DNA from: Hypholoma sublateritium FD-334 SS-4
Taxonomy: Eukaryota; Basidiomycota; Agaricomycetes; Agaricales; Strophariaceae
Length of the DNA stretch: 64,000 nucleotides
Reading direction: 5' to 3'
Assembly (NCBI GenBank): GCA_000827495.1
Contig: KN817604.1
Location: 44,965 to 108,964, forward strand
Positions 32,161 through 43,599 of the stretch are shown piece after piece. A program made the position numbers and the translations under genes. Position 1 is the stretch's first letter; each line of letters opens with the position of its first letter. The notes under the pieces are model-generated. The model was not told where the DNA came from and ran no database searches. It saw nothing but the letters and a program-made list of their open reading frames with translations.

Positions 32161-34896
32161 TCTATGGTGATCTATTTGCACATTTATTCCCACCCCCCGC
32201 CCCCCGTCTGATGGCATGCCCCGCGCCCCCCAGGAAGCTTCAAAACCCCTTCACAATGTCCTACTGCAGTATAAAGCATATAAATAATGTATATAATACC
32301 TAAACAAAGATTTAGAAGCAGAAAAAATTCACATTTCAGTGTTTAGGCTACAAGTATGTAAGTACTCCTGCTGCGAAGGGCGGCGACATGCAAGCATGTA
32401 AGTAGATGGATTATTACTTACTTATAAATACACAGGTCTGATTAAAACGTGCACCTATTTCATGGATTCTATTCCGGAAGCTCTTCGGCGCACCGGTTCA
32501 GCACCACACCGCCCACAACCTACTAGTGGGAGCACGCGCCCATATGCATCAAACATGCGCAGCGGCGCTGGACGGTGACGAGGATTCCGCTCTTGTGGTT
32601 GGTAATGGCAGACNCGACNGCTCGGTTAGTGCTTGCGCATNTGATAACGCNAACAAGGCAGTCAAGCGAGTCGATGGCTTGATGACGGCGTTCCGTTTGT
32701 CCAATCGAGAACGGCAAAATTAGGCGCTCATGAAAGAGTTAGGTATGTAATATCGTACACTGCAAATTCGGCTTCCCTAACGAAGCACCTAATTATTTCA
32801 CTGACGCCGATGAGCNCTGANCGCTGAGCACACGCTCACACTGACCACGATATTCGACGNAGTACATGGTTCCCACGCTCCTTACNGCATTCACACGACT
32901 CGCCGAAGAGTCGAAGAAGAANNGCCANACGTCAGTTTCATTACAAATTTACCNCCGTAATTTTATTCAAGTGCCATATACATGATTTATCTACTTTAAA
33001 TACTAATCTGAGGACCGTGGCGTGGTGTTAAAGTGATGTAAAGCTTCCTGGGGGGCGCGGGGCATGCCATCAGACGGGGGGCGGGGGGTGGGAATAAATG
33101 ATCACCATATCGGCGTCCACCGCGCATGATTTTCTACACCGTCTTGTCATCCATCAAGAGCGGCGTAAGGAGGAGCCGCGGTGGAAGAATGCACCGCGGA
33201 TCCACGAGCATCGACGCCATCCCGACCGAACAGAATGCTGTTAGTCCCAACGTGACATCAAGGCGAGATCAAGGCGAACAGCGTACCCGAAGAACGCCAG
33301 GGCGTAGCGCGCAGAGCGCCGCATCCAGCTTCAGATGTACATGGACAAGCGGAATGGTGTCTCGACTGAGCAGGAGGACGGCGGCGCCCGAGCGCGGACG
33401 GCGTTGGGATGGTATGGGAGGGGGCACCGCACAGCGGGTGGGAGGGGGGAGGAGTGGGTTACGGAGAGGAGTGGGTCATGGAGAATGGGCGTGCCGAGGA
33501 GGATGGGCTTCCCTGCATAAAGAGTCAAACGTGGGCGTGGAGCAGACATCGTGCGGCTGGTGGTTGGGAGTGAACGTTGAACGTTGAACGACGGTACATG
33601 GATCGCGATCCTGGGATAGCGAGTCTCTATCAGCGTAATCTGCGTGGAAGATGTATTGGATTTGGAGCGGGGACGTGCCGGCGAAAATAGGATTCCATAC
33701 AGTGTTAAACGTAAACGTTGACACCGGGCCAACGTCGCGGGTGGGTGGAGCACGGCGCATGCCCCGCGAACCTGATCTTTCCGTCGAGCCCTCGCAGAGC
33801 GGGAAAGCGTAGATCCTGGGCTTCCTCCACACGCAGGCGGACTATGGACTGACGTGGGATGTTTCGTGCTGCGCAGTTCCGATGACGCGGATAGGCGGGG
33901 TAGTGAGGCCTTGAGGCGTGGGCGGGGTGCAAGCGCCGCAAGCGAAGCACGACAGGAGGTGCACTGCGGGTCTACGCTATGCACATAGTAAGAAGGGGGT
34001 CTCGAGCGACAAACGTGTGGCGGCGACATGCCAGCGTATCGCCTCCAATCGGGCTGAGGGCGCACGCGTGTGGAGAGCAGGGCAGATGAATCTGGTTCAG
34101 GCGCCACTCAGGAGACGATAGAAAGAGCTCACACTGCGTAGAGGTTACGGGCGGCATTCACAGGGAACATGCGGAGGCAAGAGGACACGTACTAACACCC
34201 GCTGCCGAGCCGTGGGTGTCATGGCCGGCAGATGCCGGCGCGCATCCCAGCATGCGTGCGGAGCGCGTCGAGGCCAAGCAGCGTAACTCAAATCATTATC
34301 CCACAAATATGACCCTCGTTTTTATTCTGCTACATAATCAGAGAATTGTTTTAGGTGCTCGAGACCTGATGAACGATGCTCAGAATTCAATCCATATATT
34401 CGTCCGCCTGGCGCTGCGTGGTTAAATAAGGAATGTGACCGCGACACAGTTCAGTCAACCGCTGCAGCATTCAAAAGTCATGAGGGTTCAGTAACACGCG
34501 CCGTCTTCTTTGGAGTCAATTGTGAATGGGTAACGCGGGAGGCGTGTAGGCAGAAGTACCAGATACACCCAGAGGTCGAATATCGCACATTATACATACT
34601 TATCACACAGTGGGGCGCGCGGCGCGAAGTAGAGTATATGGCATTACAAGAGTTATGTAGGATTTAAATACGCTGGACCCTAAAAATTTCTACATGTTCA
34701 ATTATTCAATGAAAAAGGATGTCATAGAAGTATGCCACAAGTGCACAATGCAAATGATTGGAAAATGAGCGGCGATAGATATCACACAATGACACGTGCT
34801 GTGGCATGCAACAGTGGCCTCCGACTGTAATGTTGCCACATCTAAAAGCGGGAGAATGTTGATATTCGTTGTGGGCGTGGCAAAGCGTTGTTGCAA
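32161..34896. other. gene-less stretch with repeat fragments
   Basis: I find no convincing gene. 32.2-33.0 kb is AT-richer, with Ns between about 32,614 and 32,955. At 32.82 kb lies a copy of the repeat also seen at 12.59 and 60.79 kb. An AT-rich stretch from 33.0 kb and mixed sequence to 34.9 kb hold only short open frames on both strands without protein-like composition. Confidence 0.45.
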
Positions 34897-34902
34897 TATA
34901 AA
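34897..34902 (+). promoter_or_regulatory. TATA box of the 371-residue protein gene
   Basis: TATAAA in the context CAATATAAAGCG lies about 135 bp before the ATG at 35036. The leader between them is CT/AC-rich (CAACCTCCCTCTACC just before the start), typical of fungal 5' leaders. An upstream ATG at 34908 (GCCATGG) is the one weak point. Confidence 0.5.
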
Positions 34903-35035
34903 GCGCCATGGGCTCTTGAACATTGCTTCCACCTACCCAGCAACGCTTACAGAGTCCACACTTTTCCAACTGTTGGTGTGTAAAAATTTAAACATTCACG
35001 GACAACCTCCCTCTACCTTCAAACATCCGTCTACC

Positions 35036-36151
35036 ATGGACAGCGCTCACACTCCCACTTCATCCCCCGGTCATCATAGCCCGCACAGATCATCACCTGC
35101 TCGCGCTATAGAAGAGTACCAGATAGCCGCGTCAGTGTCAGACAACACAGACTATCATCCTGTGACCTGTCTTTCTCCAATTACAGAAGAAGCTCCCTCT
35201 TTGCCTGAATCGCACACGGGCCAAAGCCATGACTCCCGCCACGGTACACCAGCCCCCGCAACTCCCTCTTTCGCGTACAGCCCATCCCCGCCCGCGGACA
35301 GTACAGACCATCATCCCGGGTGGAACGCCGACGAATGGGAGTGGCAGAACCCAGTCCTTCCTACCGAGCTGCTCGGCGTCATAGACATTCTGACGGCACG
35401 CCCTATCAACTGGGCCTTCTGCGATACTTTATANGCCGACCTTCAACAGCGGCACGCCAATGCAGCACAGTCGCATGACGCAGGCCCTCCTACCGAGCNG
35501 CTGTACATCCAAGACANTCCAACAGTCCCCGTCGACTGGGCCACCTGCATTATGCCCAGAGAATACNATCATCAAGGGCACCCCGAAGCATCGCAGTCGC
35601 ACACCGCAGGCCATCATACCGTGTGTATGTACATCGCAGACATGCCGCCATTCCTCGGCGACCGGTCCACCTGCGCNATGCTCTACCTCACCATCAGCGG
35701 GCCGCCATTCTACACCTCCCGCGAGCCGGGCAGGCCGCTCTCCGCCGACGGATTCCACCGCGCGTGGTGCTCCGTGGCCTTCCGACCGCCCAACGAGCGC
35801 GCTGTNCTCCGCGAGGAGGGGCGCTNGGACCCGCTCGCATATGCGTTCCAGGAGCAGCGCATGCTGTCGGAGGACCAGGTGTACAACACGGACCTGAGCG
35901 GCATGGCNNTCGCCGTGTCGCTGTGCATNGACCACGAGGAGTTCTGGAGGTGCATCCGGACGACGTATCCGGAACGAGTGGGCAGCATGCACTATGTTGT
36001 GCAGTGGGCGTTGGAATGTCCTGCGTGCGGCGAAGAGGTTGTGGGGTATGCGTCGGATCCGCTGTGGAACGGACGATACATCTATCATCAGGAGAANGAC
36101 TGCATTGCGCGTGAAGAGAGCAGGCGCACGCAGCACAGCGCGTATTTGTGA
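35036..36151 (+). CDS. unfamiliar 371-aa protein with internal repeats and C2HC-like motif
   Basis: This is a single exon from ATG at 35036 (context ACCATGG) to TGA at 36149-36151. I do not recognise the family. Residues 1-100 are Ser/Pro/His-rich and probably disordered. Residues about 109-225 hold three imperfect ~42-residue repeats of the form PTE-L-I-D ... WA-C ... QSH-AG, the third degenerate. Residues 226-320 look globular. Near the C-terminus C328-x2-C331 and H351-x4-C356 could bind one zinc. No signal peptide or membrane segment is visible. Eleven N bases occur, several in the repeats, and each costs a residue in the translation. A TATA box lies upstream, which supports a real gene despite the lack of homology. 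Confidence 0.7.
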   Translation: MDSAHTPTSSPGHHSPHRSSPARAIEEYQIAASVSDNTDYHPVTCLSPITEEAPSLPESHTGQSHDSRHGTPAPATPSFAYSPSPPADSTDHHPGWNADEWEWQNPVLPTELLGVIDILTARPINWAFCDTLXADLQQRHANAAQSHDAGPPTEXLYIQDXPTVPVDWATCIMPREYXHQGHPEASQSHTAGHHTVCMYIADMPPFLGDRSTCXMLYLTISGPPFYTSREPGRPLSADGFHRAWCSVAFRPPNERAXLREEGRXDPLAYAFQEQRMLSEDQVYNTDLSGMXXAVSLCXDHEEFWRCIRTTYPERVGSMHYVVQWALECPACGEEVVGYASDPLWNGRYIYHQEXDCIAREESRRTQHSAYL

Positions 36152-39100
36152 ATTCTTCGAATCNCAGTCTATATATTTACTATCTGAAGTAATTCTCATT
36201 TCGCACTGTTTATTAAAGTTTTGTATAAAATCAACATGAACATGGAACTCCTCAGTTTTCAAAAAGTTACGAAGCTTCAGCCGCACGCGCAGTTTGCTGT
36301 GGTTCCAATTCCGAACGGGACAGGCGGGAAGCGCATAGGCACGCGTGCACGAGTAGATGGCGAAACTCGTGAGCCGGCCGTGCTGGCCCAGTGTCGGGAT
36401 AAATAATGAATTGTGGAGTAAGAAATGCAGGGAGAGAGGGACGGCGACGCAGTATATGCACTGGCTTGGGAGGAAAATGATCACTGGCGCATACTAAGAA
36501 AGCAATGACATTGGTGCGTGGTATACCCTGCGATACAGTGTCTCGTCATATCGGAGACTACTCGCTCACGGCACTTGGTGTTTTCAATTTTAAAGTATAG
36601 ATATTCAACCGATTTTTATCAGCCGAGCCAAAGCGCACCACGCTGCGACACCGCCGCTATCTCAAGAGAGAGAAAGAAGGTCAACAGTAACTAGTAAATG
36701 TTGATGGTTGCAGGTAAGGCGTTTAATTGACGCGTAGCCGAAGAAACGTGACATGGCGAGATGCCGTCGGAATTTGAAAAAGATCACCCGCTAAGCACCC
36801 CCTATCAAAAAGCAGACGCCCTACACGGATATCCGTAGTTCACGAAGGTTGAAAAAGTTGAGGGCGGCTGGTTTGGGGAGACTACATTCAACGTCAACAT
36901 GAAGCACCGCCAGTTACTGCCGAGAACTGGTCCCGCGCCACATGCCGGCAAGCATCTGCATACAGCTCCAGCCAATCACAATCAGGCCCTGAGAAGACTG
37001 GGAATTGTTGGCATAAATATTCTTCCTTCAGTATTGACGAATAATTTTATTCATTTTTGAATTTACGCGTGTCCTCTCGCCTCTGTAATTTTAAAAAACG
37101 TTCGTTCTCTTTCGGACGTAATGTTCGTTGTGGGCTGGAATCAAAACGCAATTTTTTTGAATGTAACAGATGGAACAACGATAAGGTAATTAAAAATACT
37201 AGTAGTATTAGATATTTTAAATTACTCCACGTCGGCGGAAGAAATTGCAGCATATTTCTTGGGGCGCGAGTTGAACTTGTGCCATTGTTACTTATTCTGC
37301 GAGGGCGATCTTCTCTCTGCGTATAATTCGCTAGATGGATGTATTCTGCTGCGAGTTCGCGACCATCCACAGCCTTAGCTCATCTGCGTAAAACACTCGC
37401 AGTCTTGTTGCAGTCTCCATCGCTACTCCCCCCCCCCTCCCGAAACCTCCAGACCCATTTCTGCAACCTCCTCTCCGCCTTATATCCCGTCGTCCGCCGT
37501 CAAAAGCCCAATCCCCAATCCAGCCTAAATCCATCCACGTCCCGCTCTTCGTGAAACACAATCTGAGTGGTAGGCGAAATTATACGCGCGACGCGACTCG
37601 CAGCGCGCGCCGTCTTTGCTGGAGGCCGTGCGATTAACCTGGACGCAATTTCGTGATTTCTACGGGCGCTGTTGTATCTTTCCTCTTGACGAGGCTCCGG
37701 TGGCAGCGAATCCTGAGGTACATGCACAGATCCTGCGTCTGCATCCGCACGGTGATACGCTGCCGGGCGTCCTGCGTGCGAACAACGGCGACGAGCAAAC
37801 AACAAAACAAAACGAAACGAAATGGGACGAATGGGACACACAGAAGCTCGACGAAGGGTGCGTGGGGGTGCGAGGATGTTTCTACAAGGCTTCTAGCCAA
37901 CCAGAGATCGAAAATGAGAGAGCGTAAGCTACGGCGCTAGCTTCGCACCGCTCTGAGACGCAATAAAAATACGCGACGAGGAGGATGAGGGCGATTAGGA
38001 AGACGAGAGAGGAACGACGAATTTAATGCATGAATGAAAACTTCTTAATTGTTTTGTAGAGCTTTTACAGTCTTTATATACCTACTTTGTGTACTATAAT
38101 TTGTATGTAAAATGTATGTGCTTATAAAGAAAGGAGAGCATATAATGTACTAGAGTGTGAAGGTGAAGGTTTTTAGGGAAGTGGAATGGACAACTAAGCT
38201 ACAGAAACGGAAGTGAAGGCAGTACGATACCAAATGTGGGCGCCTAAATATGCATGACAAAGCACCGCGCGCTAACGAATGAATAAGCGCGCACCGGCCG
38301 CGGATACGTTGAATGCCGGTGGATAGTTTTGGGAACGTGTACACGCGGTGTGGAATGCAGCGGAATGTGCTGGAAAGGCGGGGCGGCGTCGGGCGCGGTG
38401 TGTCGGCGAATGTGAGAAAGCGGCGAGGGGCGCGGGAAAGTATTGATCCGGTCACATGTCGAATAAGACTTCGTCGAATTTCGCGGCTGGCGTGAGCTCG
38501 GCCTCATCAACGGGCGTGACATGGGGTGCGGTGGAGAGTGTGCGCGTGGATATAGACGACATGCGAGAGAGAGCGCGCCGACGCTAGAACCAGCGCTGAC
38601 ACGACGCGGCGCGGCTCGCCTGCGCCCTGTATGCATAATGCGAGCTCTGGAGCATACGACAGTGCGCTGGGCCGGCGCACGGTTGATTAGAGCGAAGCAT
38701 CAGCATGTGCGCGCGGGACTGTAAGGTAGCGGCTCTTTCACCAGCTGTAATCGACAAATCGACTGCGTTGACTTCAGGGTAACATCTCGCAGTACAGTGC
38801 GTCAGCAGGCTACAGCGCCACATTGTAATAACAGTATATTAAATGCGACGATTTAGGAAGCGCAAGGCTCTATCTCGTTCGCAGGGGTATCATGTACGCA
38901 GACAATTGAAGGAGTATATCTGTCGGACCCCCGCCGGGCGAGGAGGCGGTCCCGGGGAAGTCCACGTTCACTGCCGTCTATGCTGTTCTGCCGCCCACGA
39001 CGCACTTCCGCCTCCATCTTCCCATATGCTCCGCTGTTGTTCTGCTGGTGACTGATGTCGTACCTCCGCTAACGTCGGCGCCCATCGGCGCTTCTTTTAC

Positions 39101-39607
39101 GACCTTTCCATGGCCGTTGCTGCTGCTGTGTTCCGAGTTAGTACGACGCCAACCACCCGGTCGCTCACTGCTGACTAGCTGCACACGATGCACTGGCCCA
39201 ACAGAGCTCCACGTCCTCTATGGCATGCAGTGCATGCTGGCGTTATATAATGCCGCGCACTGCCTTCTGATCATCATTCATTTTGAATGCTGTTGTATCT
39301 GTTTTTACCGTAGGATATAGTAGTTTCCCATAAGATATATTTTTTCCATCTGGCTCTCGAGCTCACCAGGGCTGAACGAGGGCTGCGGACTTCCTGGAGG
39401 GTCGTTCAGATTGCTTTGAGTCCGGGGAGGTCCCTACCAAAACCACTGCTATCACTTATGATGGATAAATATACCAGTGTCGTTACAACTAAAAGCATCC
39501 AGTGCATCGTGGTTTCCACGGTCAGTACTGCCCCGCACTGCCCTCAAACCACTTTTAAGGCTCCCCTTGTCAGACTCGGTCACGACTTGACCCTCTCCTG
39601 AACACCC
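36152..39607. other. gene-less stretch before the NACHT gene
   Basis: I see no supportable gene. 36.2-37.3 kb is AT-rich with short frames only. A C9 tract (C-rich run) lies at about 37,427. 38.25-38.52 kb contains, on the minus strand, a copy of the repeat seen at 12.59 kb (AAATTCGACGAAG, CGAGCTCACGC). The region 38.8-39.6 kb contains short open frames without family resemblance. Confidence 0.45.
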
Positions 39608-41542
39608 ATGCCTAACTCACATTCGGGTCCGTCTACGGGATTCTTTGAAAATGCACATCACTTCAACATCAACGGCAGCCAGTTTACCAATAATTTTCAC
39701 GGCGCGAGAGGTGTGCCTGTTTAATTCAGGCTCGCCGCTCAAATTTCCACTGAACTGACGTTGGATGAACTGCGTATACTAGTGGAAAAAAGCGGATTTC
39801 AGATTTTACAAGAGCATGTCGCGCCAGCCGCATTCCACAACTCGAAGGAAAGGTTCAACCCCCCGCGATGTCACGAATGCACTCGGGAAGCTGTCTTGGA
39901 GGAACTGTTTGACTGGATTGTAGGCAACATCTCTCCGGATAAATGGATCGCGTGGTTAAACGGAGCCGCTGGAGCTGGAAAGTCGGCAATATGCCAAACA
40001 ATAGCAGAGATCTGCATCAAACGAGGCATAAAGTTGGCGAGCTTCTTCTTTTTTCGGACTGATAACACAAGGAACAAGATCGACCCACTTGTTGCAACCC
40101 TGGTGTATCAGATCATCCAGCTATTTCCCGGGATGAGGGATTATATCCTTCAAATTATAGAATTAAACCCCCTCATTTTTGAGCAATCATTCGAAACCCA
40201 ACTCGACCTCCTCATCATCCAGCCCCTTCGACCCCTTCAATTATTTAACCCGAACTGGCAGCTTCTCTTGATAATCGACGGCTTAGATGAATGCAGTGGA
40301 AACGGCGCTCAGACAAACATCATAAGCATCATTTCCAAAATCCTCGTTGCCAAGCCTCTACCGCTAATCGTCCTTTTTGGGAGTCGCTGCGAGACCCAGC
40401 TGCAGATGGCGTTCAATGACCGCAACATGGCCGAAATTCTCACCCAGTTCCCGCTGGACGATCACTATGAACCTGACGCAGATATTCGGCACTTCCTCGT
40501 TGACAGCTTTGACAATATCAAAGAAACTCACCCCTTTCGTAATCGCCTCATGCATGATTGGCCGTCGCCAGATCATATCCAGGAAATTATCCAAAAATCG
40601 TCAGGTCAATTCATCTATGCGTCCGTAGTGATCGAGTTCTTGTCTGCTCCGTCCTCAAATCCTTCCGCACGACTTGAGATTATTCGGAACCTTCGTCCTT
40701 GCGGACGATTGACTCCGTACGTTCAACTTGATGCTCTATATCGACATATATTTTCCCAAGTGGATGACCTGCCAGCTGTTCTTGATCTGCTCGCGTATAC
40801 CATCTTCGTGGATGATTCCAATGAATCTTTTGCCGCCATTTTATTTTTCTTTGAGATAACAGAAGACGATGTCCATACAATGTTGGCACCTTTAACATCA
40901 CTCATCTTTGATCCACAAAATGGTATATTCTTCCGCCATGCCTCACTCCCCGATTTTCTTCACGATGAAATGCGGTCGGAAGAGTACTGTATCCGCACAC
41001 TGCCGACTCGTCTTTCCATTTTGTTACTCAGTCAGCTAGCCTCCGGAAAATATGCACATGTTGATTCCGGTGAGCAGCTCATAAACCTGCAAAATTAATG
41101 ATCTGAGCGGTATTACGATAGTTCACCAAAATTATGACCTCCCCAAGCTGTTGGAATACGCCGAGGCCACCGCCGATCTATACACAAGCCTGTCCACATA
41201 TGCACCATTGCAGCAAGACTCGGCGTTCACTATTAATACTTATTATGCACTTGAAATCCTGAATGCCATTGAGAAATTAGTGCGTCTCCTCCTCTGGTCA
41301 TTGCACAACTGCGTGGAATGTTTATTCTTCCGGCCGTGTAGGAATTTGGTGATGGCGGCAAATTGTATGGCGATATGCTTCATCGCATTGTCCGCTTTCT
41401 TGATGCTGAGTTTCTCCATGATGACTATGATCTGTGTGAGTTGATGTCCGAACATGATGTGTCGCATATTCTGGATCCAGAGCGCATTAGAAGCATTATT
41501 GAACAATACAATGAGTATCATCTAGATTCAGATTCGAAATAA
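39608..41542 (+). CDS. NACHT-domain NTPase (582 aa), NLR-like
   Basis: The four exons are 39608-39710, 39783-41069, 41122-41279 and 41342-41542, all GT-AG introns (52-72 nt). Phases join to a single 582-residue frame ending in TAA. The N-terminus GFFENAHHFNINGSQF is the usual opening of Agaricomycete NACHT proteins. The P-loop GAAGAGKS is at residues 95-102 and the Walker B region LLLIIDGLDECSG at about 195-207. AWLNGAAGAG and FFFFRTDNTR match the family. The C-terminal part (PDFLHDEM, then acidic helices) has no WD or ankyrin repeats, so it is a short NLR-like protein. Fungal NACHT NTPases act in non-self recognition and programmed cell death; that role here is inferred. Confidence 0.85.
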
Positions 41543-42992
41543 TGAATGGATGGCATCTGGTGGAGGCGACATGGACTTATTTACAATAATAATGACTTGT
41601 GTGTCGGACGGTTCACACTGTCCTGCACTGCACTTCAATAACCATTTACCATACCATTCTGCGCGAAATATATAAGATTGACAAACGTGCCCTCAGCGCA
41701 TGGTTGGTCAAGAGTCAGACTCAGAGTGGCCACACGACTCGCCTGTGATTTACGGATGAACCAACGTGAAATCAGCCGTTCGATTGGGTGCGTCGGCCAA
41801 GCTTGCCGCAGTTGTAGGCAATGCTGTGATTATACTTCAATTAATATATATATCCCGTCGTGCACGGGCCCCTGGGCCTATAGAACAGCAAGGGCGAAGA
41901 GCGCTGCCCTCCGAGGCGAAGCTCCAGTGGAAAACGCAGCGGAATGACAAGGCGCCCGATGTATACTTCGAGCGCCGGAATGAACATTCCGCGCAGCGCG
42001 GCCCCAGAGCAGAGAGCACTGGCATGCGTGGTGCGGTTGATGAAATGCAACCACGCACAGGACGCCACGCACGCGGGCCGACCAGGACGCCGCCGCATCC
42101 ATCCACTGGAACTGCAGTGAGTACCATCGCAAACACGCGCGGTCGCGCCGCAGGCGCATCCCGGCCTGCGTATAAAGACGCATCAAGCGGTGTGGCGTGC
42201 CTTCTCCCGCAGGGCCGGAGTGAACTTCGTGAGCAAACGACTGAGGCAGACTGAATCGGCGCCCCGGAGATTCGCGCCTACCGGGTGAGCGGAGTGAATC
42301 TACAGATCCAGAGATCCGTGTCGAAAACGTGAAGCGGGAGAGCGCCTTTTGCGATTAGCGTTCCCCAAGATCGTCTTCGCTGATAGTTGACGCAATGAGT
42401 TCCGTATGAGACCCCAGAGAGGTAGAGCCGGCGGAACAGCGCTTTAAATCTGTATTTATTATTGTTGTGCATAACCTTGTACATGGCGTTCCGCTTCGCG
42501 AGAATTCCAGCAGGATGAGACCTACTCAGACCATCTACGCCGTTGTAATGAGTTCTGAAAGACTCACCTCCGGACCACCACCATCGTGTTCAGCACCCTT
42601 GAAAATCCCTAGGTCGAGCTTGAAATCATCCGATTCCGTCCACTCCTTTGCTCACTTTTTGCTCAGCGGAGCGGCTGGCAACATGCGGAACGTGACAGGA
42701 CGCGGACGGGACTCATGTGACCAAACCCACCACAAATCGGATCAATGACCACACTCCATTTACCAAACATGGGATTTCTCTGCAATATCTATCACCTTCT
42801 GCGCTGTCCACGCACACTGCCCTCTGCCGTCTCCGCACCGCGCCCCCATGCACTTTCTTTCTGACAGAAAATTTTCTACGCGCTGGGTTTGTCTGTGGTG
42901 CTTGGGTTTGTCTGTGGTGCTTGCATTCTGCGGTGCTTGCATGGCAGTGACTCCCGCTTCGCCCGCCTACGTACGTTGACATACATGACACA
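41543..42992. other. gene-less stretch 3' of NACHT gene
   Basis: 41.69-42.26 kb is GC-rich repeat-like sequence with no gene. 42.3-42.95 kb is mixed sequence. A short direct repeat of GGGTTTGTCTGTGGTGCTTG lies at about 42,886-42,920. Immediately after it, at about 42.94 kb, begins the intron-4 tail of membrane paralogue F. Confidence 0.45.
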
Positions 42993-43541
42993 GGAGCGAG
43001 CATAGCGAACATCATGAAAATCACCGCCGATCATTCAAACCCGAGCATATATCGCGCCGGAACAGGCCTGAGAACACAGACATCCCTCGGCATATTTTCC
43101 GCATTCGCACTGACATTACTCACAACCCTTCTGATCCTGTACCGCATCACCACCGTCACCCGCTCGACGCATCTGCCTGAACGGCGCCGAAGTACCTCCA
43201 AGCACGCCTTTGACATGGTCGTGCAGTCCTCCGCCCTCTACTCGGTTGTGCTGCGCATATGGGCGGTCTGGTGGGCCATCACACCGACGTCACCCGGGAA
43301 GGATGACTTCGAGCGTCGGATTTCTTTTGATTACCTGGCCACGTTCAGTGCAGAGCCGGCGTACATTTCTGCTGTACGTCGTGCCCCGTTTGTTCTATAC
43401 TTTCAGCTCTGAATCCCATTTCAGGGGATAGCGCCAACGCCCATGGTCGCGCGCATAGCTCGCGTCTCATCCAAGGACCTGCATCGCCAGACCGTCACTG
43501 CCCATATTTCAGACCTAGAGTTTCGTCACAGAACGAAATAG
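42993..43541 (+). pseudogene. 7TM-like membrane protein paralogue F, last two exons only
   Basis: Exon 5 (42993-43373) and exon 6 (43425-43541) are preserved with their intron, and the tail of intron 4 (ACATACATGACACAG) precedes them. Exons 1-4 are absent. In exon 6 a small deletion after LEFR shifts the frame and gives a premature TAG at 43539. Untranslatable family sequence continues to about 43.60 kb, where a GC-rich repeat starts. It has TTLLILYRITTVTRS and SVVLRIWAVWW but cannot make a full protein. Confidence 0.8.
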
Positions 43542-43599
43542 AACGATGTCCATACCTGCAGCAGCCAGCACGTCGGCGGGCGCGAATCGATACGCCGCC

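Noticed and set aside
35429..36484. 351-codon minus-strand ORF over the 371-residue gene
   Set aside because: It is the shadow of the plus-strand gene, runs through its repeats, and has no promoter or start support.
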